NCBI RefSeq assembly: GCF_021390535.1
Contig: NZ_JAJUXG010000012.1
Location: 62,001-126,000, forward strand
Length of the DNA stretch: 64,000 nt
DNA from: Dyadobacter sp. CY312
GTDB taxonomy: Bacteria; Bacteroidota; Bacteroidia; Cytophagales; Spirosomataceae
Direction: 5' to 3'
Shown here piece after piece: positions 59,483 to 64,000 of the stretch (position 1 is its first letter; each line of letters starts with the position of its first letter). Made by a program: the position numbers and the translations under genes. The notes under the pieces are model-generated. The model saw nothing but the letters and a program-made list of their open reading frames with translations, did not search any database and was not told the origin of the DNA.

Positions 59483-59851
59483 TTATTTTCCCAGCCAAAT
59501 GCCCATCAAGGTAGCTCCAAAACAAAGGATAAGACTTAAAAACGTGTTGAGCGCAGCGTCGCCGAAACGATTGTTTTGAATCAGCAGAATGGTTTCGTTG
59601 CTGAATGTAGAGAAAGTGCTGAATCCTCCGCAGAAACCTATGGCCACGAATGCCCGGTAGGTGCTAATATTATCAGAAGGTTTTAAGGCTGCCCAGCCTG
59701 TAAAGAAACCCATGATGAGGCAGGCCATTATATTGGCCGTCAGTGTACCAAAAGGAAATACTGACGACCACTTAACAAATGCTTTTCCAACTCCGTACCG
59801 GGCAAGGCTTCCAAGCCCGCCACCTACAAAAACGAGAATCATCTGGTTCAT
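59483..59851 (-). CDS. crcB: Fluoride exporter CrcB
   Basis: The 122-residue protein has four transmembrane helices and the CrcB motifs GGGLGSLARYGVGKA at the start, TLTANIMACLIMGFFTGW and GFCGGFSTFSTFSNE, the latter two holding the Asn and Phe/Ser residues of the fluoride path. The protein exports fluoride. The 50-bp gap to the upstream gene shows no fluoride riboswitch, so expression may depend on the DUF3127 gene promoter. Confidence 0.94.
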   Translation of the reverse strand: MNQMILVFVGGGLGSLARYGVGKAFVKWSSVFPFGTLTANIMACLIMGFFTGWAALKPSDNISTYRAFVAIGFCGGFSTFSTFSNETILLIQNNRFGDAALNTFLSLILCFGATLMGIWLGK

Positions 59852-59901
59852 ACGGCGTTGGAGATCAACCGGTTTTATTTACATATCCGGTTTTTTGGGT
59901 C

Positions 59902-60264
59902 TTAGAATGGAAGATCGTCAGAAGAATCTTCACTGAAAGTAGTTACGGGAGGGAATGCACCCGCACCCTGATTGGATGGAGCCGATGATCCGCCTGCGCT
60001 TCCGGCTTTGTCTACTTTCCAAGCTTTTACTTCTGTGTACCAGCGAGAATTGTATTCACGGCTTTCCACGTCTATCGAAGCAGTTACAGAATCATTTACC
60101 TGCAAGCCAGCCTGATCAATTTTGTCTCCCCAAAGCGCTATACACACTTTTTTCGGGTACTGAGACGGAATTTCAAGTATGAATTCCTGCTTACGCCACG
60201 TTCCGTTTTTGCCCTGGCCTGTTACTTCTGGAAGTAAAGCAATGACTGTTCCTGTTAATTCCAT
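59902..60264 (-). CDS. DUF3127 (OB-fold type) protein with SSB-like acidic tail
   Basis: The 120-residue protein has the DUF3127 pattern: MELTGTVIALLPEVTGQGKN, then GTWRKQEFILEIPSQYPKKVCIALWGD and EVKAWKVDK, which fits an OB-like fold. It then has a Gly/Ser/Ala/Pro-rich linker and ends SEDSSDDLPF. The tail is similar to the DDDIPF tip by which SSB proteins recruit repair and replication enzymes. It is probably a DNA-associated protein, but no function is proven. It lies 50 bp upstream of crcB. Confidence 0.82.
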   Translation of the reverse strand: MELTGTVIALLPEVTGQGKNGTWRKQEFILEIPSQYPKKVCIALWGDKIDQAGLQVNDSVTASIDVESREYNSRWYTEVKAWKVDKAGSAGGSSAPSNQGAGAFPPVTTFSEDSSDDLPF

Positions 60265-60342
60265 ATCAAAAATTATATTTTTAGTTTCTTAAAATGCAGG
60301 TTCAAAAGTAGTGGATTTGGCTTTCGATTGCAAAAAAAGACA

Positions 60343-61482
60343 TCATCCAATCGCCTGTTCCAGGTCATTAATAAGATCTTCCACATCCTCAATTCCAACA
60401 CTCAGCCTGATCAGTGTATCTTTTAGTCCTACTTTCTCACGTTCTTCTTTTGGAATACTTGCATGTGTCATACTTGCCGGATGTGTACATAGCGATTCGA
60501 CACCGCCAAGGGATTCGCCCAGAGAAAATACTTCCAGATTCTCCATAACGAGTACGGCTTCTTCATACACGTCGCCCTTCATTTCAAAAGAAAGCATCCC
60601 GCCAAAACCGCGCATTTGCTTTTTTGCGAGTTCATGACCCGTGTGAGAAGGAAGCCCCGGGTAATAAACCTGTGCTACTTTTGGGTGATTTTCCAGCCAT
60701 TGTGCCACCTGAATAGCATTTTCACAGTGGCGTTGCATGCGAATGTGCAGGGTTTTTATACCTCTCAGTACAAGAAAGCAATCTTGCGGTCCGGGAACGG
60801 CCCCGGTCGCATTCTGGATAAATGCAAGCTGTTTTGCCAGTTCATCATTACTTGTAATCAGAGCACCCATTACAGTGTCCGAATGTCCGCCGAGGTACTT
60901 GGTAACCGAATGCATGACAATGTCAGCACCCATGTCAAGCGGATTTTGAAGATATGGAGAAGCAAAGGTGTTATCCACAGCGGAAAGAATACCTTTTTGC
61001 CTACAAAGTGTTGTGATGGATTCAATATCAATAATCCTCAGAAGTGGGTTTGTTGGTGTTTCCACCCAGATCAATTTGGTTTTATTAGTAATCACATTTT
61101 TGATGTTATCCACATTACTCATGTCAACAAAGTGGAAAACCAATCCCAACGGTTCAAAAATGCGCTTCATGATTCTATACGAGCCACCGTAAATATCGTT
61201 GGTTGCTATAATTTCATCACCGGGTCTGAAAAGTTTGAGCACAGCATCTGTTGCCGCGAGCCCGGATGCATAACAAATCCCGTGTTTACCATTTTCCAAA
61301 GCAGACAAAGCATTTTGTAGCGCTGTTCTGGTTGGATTGTGCGTCCGGGAATATTCGTAACCTTTATGCTTACCGGGACTTTCCTGTACATAAGTGGAGG
61401 TTTGATATATGGGTGTCATAATTGCCCCCGTTGTCGGATCGGGTTCCACACCTGCGTGAATTGCTTTGGTTCCGAATTTCAT
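60343..61482 (-). CDS. Cystathionine gamma-synthase / trans-sulfuration PLP enzyme
   Basis: The 379-residue protein follows the Cys/Met metabolism PLP family: FGTKAIHAGVEPDPTTGAIMTPIYQT at the start, YSRTHNPTRTALQNALSALE, and the PLP-lysine in VMHSVTKYLGGHSD (near residue 198). The arginine of the substrate carboxylate site is in the region SLCTHPASMTHA...RLSVGIED. Cystathionine gamma-synthase (MetB), gamma-lyase and beta-lyase cannot be told apart with certainty; the family in Bacteroidota is usually annotated as gamma-synthase. Confidence 0.88.
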   Translation of the reverse strand: MKFGTKAIHAGVEPDPTTGAIMTPIYQTSTYVQESPGKHKGYEYSRTHNPTRTALQNALSALENGKHGICYASGLAATDAVLKLFRPGDEIIATNDIYGGSYRIMKRIFEPLGLVFHFVDMSNVDNIKNVITNKTKLIWVETPTNPLLRIIDIESITTLCRQKGILSAVDNTFASPYLQNPLDMGADIVMHSVTKYLGGHSDTVMGALITSNDELAKQLAFIQNATGAVPGPQDCFLVLRGIKTLHIRMQRHCENAIQVAQWLENHPKVAQVYYPGLPSHTGHELAKKQMRGFGGMLSFEMKGDVYEEAVLVMENLEVFSLGESLGGVESLCTHPASMTHASIPKEEREKVGLKDTLIRLSVGIEDVEDLINDLEQAIG

Positions 61483-61490
61483 ATTTCGAT

Positions 61491-61556
61491 TAGCTGTGAG
61501 CTATAAGCTGCTGGCTTTTAGCTCTGGTTGTCTGAAAGCCGATCGCTGACGGCTAC
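61491..61556. repeat. Degenerate AGCT/GCCGATC repeat
   Basis: The block starts TAGCTGTGAGCTATAAGCTG, then CTGGCTTTTAGCTC, and finishes AAAGCCGATCGCTGACGGCT. It shares words with 29426-29512, 32134-32166 and 49043-49078 and lies between divergent genes. Confidence 0.45.
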
Positions 61557-61628
61557 TTTTAACAAAGATAAGTTTATGAAAAACCTTTTTCGGCATGCAA
61601 TCGTTGACTTGGGACATATATTACAAAT

Positions 61629-62315
61629 ATGCATTCGGAGAAATTACCAGCAAAAAAATTATCATTACCGGTTATCGTAAGTGTTTTGCTTACGCTCATT
61701 CCATTGGTAACCACTTCTATTGCCACAGCCTGGGCAGTCAGTAATGAACCAGTGCTGAGATCCTGGCCTGTCGAACATTGGATTTTAGTGACGGTCGGGC
61801 TTACAATTGCATCGGCCATTGCTCTTACTCCGCCTACTTTTCTGGCACTCGTATTCGGCTATTTTTTAGGTTGGCTCGCTCTGCCGCTTCTGTTCGGCCT
61901 TAATATAGGAGCCATTGCCATTGTTTTCGGGATGTCGCGCTTTCTGCAACCGGATGTGGTCAGGCATCACCTGATACGGATCTATCCTAAGGTATCCGGT
62001 TTGCTGAAAAAATTCCATCAGAACGAACTTCGTCTCATATTTTTCACAAAATTATCTCCAGTATTGCCTTTTGCTGTCACCAATTTATTCTTTGCCATGG
62101 CAGGAGCGCGCTTCAGGCAGGTACTGGCCGGTGGTACATTAGGTATGATCCCAAGAACAATTCTGGCGGTATGGGCAGGAAAGGAAGCGCAAAATATAGC
62201 CTATTTGCTCGATCATCCCAATGAAGGACTTTGGACTAAGGTGATCATTATTTTACTCATTATCATTTCCTCAGTTGGGATAGGCTACTTTTTCAGAGAT
62301 AAAAAACATGTGTAG
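61629..62315 (+). CDS. VTT/TVP38-type membrane protein
   Basis: The 228-residue protein has about six transmembrane segments. The VTT (SNARE-associated/DedA-related) domain is marked by LALVFGYFLGWLALPLLFGLNIGAIAI, then FFTKLSPVLPFAVTNLFFAMAGARFRQVLAGGTLGMIPRT. DedA/TVP38 proteins take part in lipid handling and membrane homeostasis. It is divergent from the cystathionine gamma-synthase gene, and a symporter follows 127 bp downstream. Confidence 0.85.
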   Translation: MHSEKLPAKKLSLPVIVSVLLTLIPLVTTSIATAWAVSNEPVLRSWPVEHWILVTVGLTIASAIALTPPTFLALVFGYFLGWLALPLLFGLNIGAIAIVFGMSRFLQPDVVRHHLIRIYPKVSGLLKKFHQNELRLIFFTKLSPVLPFAVTNLFFAMAGARFRQVLAGGTLGMIPRTILAVWAGKEAQNIAYLLDHPNEGLWTKVIIILLIIISSVGIGYFFRDKKHV

Positions 62316-62442
62316 GAACAGTAAATCACGCAGATATAACGTCGAATGGTAATATCGTACAATAATCAGGCACGAATACATATAAAATTGTATTATTTAT
62401 CCTGTTTATTTGCAATTAAGTGATACTTATCCAAAAAGTAGA

Positions 62443-64000
62443 ATGAAATCCTTACCTATTGTTGACCTTCTTATCGTTATTGCTTACCTGGTGGGAATGG
62501 TGGGAGTCGGTATTTATTTTTCCCGGAAAAACACCACCTCCGAACAGTTCACAAAAGCTTCCGGGAAAATCCCCGGCTGGGCAATAGGAATTTCTATTTA
62601 CGCTACTTTTTTGAGTAGTAATACTTTTTTAGGGGTTCCTGGTAAAGCCTATGGCAGCAATTGGAATTCCTTTGTATTCAGTCTTTCCATGCCGCTTGCT
62701 GCTTGGGTAGCTACGCGCTTTTTTATACCTTTTTATCGTAACACCGGTACGGTTTCAGCATACACCCACCTTGAACACCGCTTCGGCCCCTGGGCCCGTA
62801 CTTATGCCGTTGTCTGTTTTCTACTCACACAGCTTGCCAGGATGGGTTCGATATTTTTCGGGATTGCACTTAGTTTACAGGCACTTACAGGTTATCCAAT
62901 GTCTACGATCATGATCGTAGTGGGCATTTGCATTGTGATTTATACGGTGATGGGAGGGATGGAAGCCGTAATATGGACGGAAGTGGTGCAGGGTGTAATT
63001 AAGACAATAGGTGCTCTGGTAATACTCTATCTCGTGGTAAATGGCATGGACGGAGGTATTTCGAAAATCATCGATATCGGAAAAACAGATAATAAATTTA
63101 GTCTGGGCAGTTTTGCTCCCGATTTTTTGCAGTCATCGTTTTGGGTTGTGCTTCTGTACGGATTTTTTATGAATCTGAACAATTTTGGTATGGATCAAAA
63201 TTACGTCCAGCGCTACCACACCACCACATCCATCAAAGAGGCAGCCAGTTCAATCTGGTTATGTGTATATCTTTATCTTCCTGTTTCGCTGATCTTTTTT
63301 ATTCTCGGTTCCTGCCTTTATGCTTATTATCAAAGTAGTCCCGATCTCCTGAATGCTGTGCGGATGCAGGCAGCAACTGAACGTTTACCGCAAGGAACAA
63401 CAGCCGCCATTCAACAGTTGGCAGCCACACTTACGCCGGCAGAGTATGGCGACAAAGTGATGCCGCACTTTATGGTAAATAAGGTTCCGGCAGGCTTACT
63501 TGGATTAATTGTGGCGGCAATTATGTCTGCGGCAATGAGTACGATCAGCTCAGGAATGAATGCTTCGGCTACCGTTTTTTCTGTTGACATCTACCAGCGT
63601 TACTTTAAAAAGGATTTAAATCCGGCGCAGTCAATGCGACTTTTATACGTGGCAACAACAGCTTTTGGATTGTTGGGAATGATAACTGGTATCGCCATGA
63701 TTGGCGTTAAAAGCGTGCTGGATGTGTGGTGGATGCTTTCCGGAATTTTTGCAGGAGGCATGTTGGGGTTGTTCTTATTGGGAATTATTTCAAGGAATAC
63801 TAAAAACACAGAGGCCCTCATTGCAACTTTGATTGGTATTGCGGTCATTATCTGGATGACTTTTTCAGCCAAACTCCCGGATGAATATGAATATTTGCGT
63901 AACCCTCTTCACCAAAATATGATCATGGTTGTAGGTACGCTCACCATTTTTCTGGTGGGAGTATTACTGACACGGTTCAAAAAGAAGGTGGATCCGGAGC
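62443..64000 (+). CDS. Sodium:solute symporter, 3' part outside the window
   Basis: An open frame runs from the ATG at 62443 to the right edge, 519 codons, with no stop. It has the sodium:solute symporter pattern: VDLLIVIAYLVGMVGVGIYF, SEQFTKASGKIPGWAIGISI, ATFLSSNTFLGVPGKAYGSNW, GGMEAVIWTEVVQGVIKTIGA, and GLIVAAIMSAAMSTISSGMN, the last being the conserved sodium-binding helix. About 12 transmembrane helices can be placed. The substrate is not clear; sugars or sialic acid are possible. The end of the gene is beyond the window. Confidence 0.9.
   Translation, partial: MKSLPIVDLLIVIAYLVGMVGVGIYFSRKNTTSEQFTKASGKIPGWAIGISIYATFLSSNTFLGVPGKAYGSNWNSFVFSLSMPLAAWVATRFFIPFYRNTGTVSAYTHLEHRFGPWARTYAVVCFLLTQLARMGSIFFGIALSLQALTGYPMSTIMIVVGICIVIYTVMGGMEAVIWTEVVQGVIKTIGALVILYLVVNGMDGGISKIIDIGKTDNKFSLGSFAPDFLQSSFWVVLLYGFFMNLNNFGMDQNYVQRYHTTTSIKEAASSIWLCVYLYLPVSLIFFILGSCLYAYYQSSPDLLNAVRMQAATERLPQGTTAAIQQLAATLTPAEYGDKVMPHFMVNKVPAGLLGLIVAAIMSAAMSTISSGMNASATVFSVDIYQRYFKKDLNPAQSMRLLYVATTAFGLLGMITGIAMIGVKSVLDVWWMLSGIFAGGMLGLFLLGIISRNTKNTEALIATLIGIAVIIWMTFSAKLPDEYEYLRNPLHQNMIMVVGTLTIFLVGVLLTRFKKKVDPE

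Noticed and set aside
59852..59901. Fluoride riboswitch before crcB
   Set aside because: The 50-bp gap is too short and lacks the pseudoknot pattern; only a small AACCGG/CCGGTT hairpin is present.

Overview
The window looks like a chromosomal segment of a Bacteroidota bacterium, most likely a Dyadobacter-like member of the Cytophagales. The signs are a PorP/SprF protein, a CHU_C-type secreted protein and GldJ (type IX secretion and gliding), small Bacteroidota-restricted families (DUF2795, DUF3127), many lipoproteins and outer-membrane barrels, few Shine-Dalgarno sequences, and -7 boxes of the form TAnnTTTG. The genus is an inference; there is no rRNA here to settle it.

Positions 1-11314 carry a branched-chain amino-acid region on the minus strand: ilvD, ilvB, ilvN and ilvC, then ilvA and leuC. 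In front of ilvD lies a complete transcription attenuator: a 17-codon leader peptide made largely of Ile, Leu and Val codons, mutually exclusive hairpins and a U-tract terminator. A second terminator closes the ilvDBNC unit after ilvC. Toxin-antitoxin-like pairs sit between the biosynthetic genes: a HicA/HicB-like pair between ilvC and ilvA, and a MNT/HepT pair plus an AraC regulator between ilvA and leuC. A GxxExxY gene, cut by the window edge, stands after leuC.

Positions 11500-27200 hold murQ, a secreted NIPSNAP protein, the PorP/SprF and CHU_C pair, ruvB, a Nudix hydrolase, dihydroorotase, a ComF-type protein, gldJ, mfd and pnuC. Noncoding curiosities are a 30-bp tandem repeat downstream of comF and a 162-bp inverted-repeat element between mfd and pnuC.

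Positions 27300-38900 are more accessory: a lipoprotein-type barnase with a barstar, an ECF sigma factor overlapping a membrane-anchored barrel protein, a four-gene envelope operon led by an LVIVD propeller lipoprotein, a glycosyltransferase/LpxH-like pair, and a periplasmic protein with two TonB_C domains.

Positions 39000-64000 contain an SPFH protein coupled to a short Arc-like DNA-binding protein with a dyad just upstream, a DPP-IV-type peptidase, an M28 peptidase, a decayed dinD, a tricorn-like protease, hemB, a response regulator, an alpha/beta hydrolase, fabI, a PorT-like barrel, a von Willebrand-like lipoprotein, Uma2, penicillin acylase, cutC, DUF2795, an AlbA_2 protein, crcB, a DUF3127 protein with an SSB-like acidic tail, a cystathionine gamma-synthase family gene, a VTT membrane protein and a sodium:solute symporter cut by the right edge. 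I see no CRISPR array, rRNA, tRNA or intact insertion sequence.
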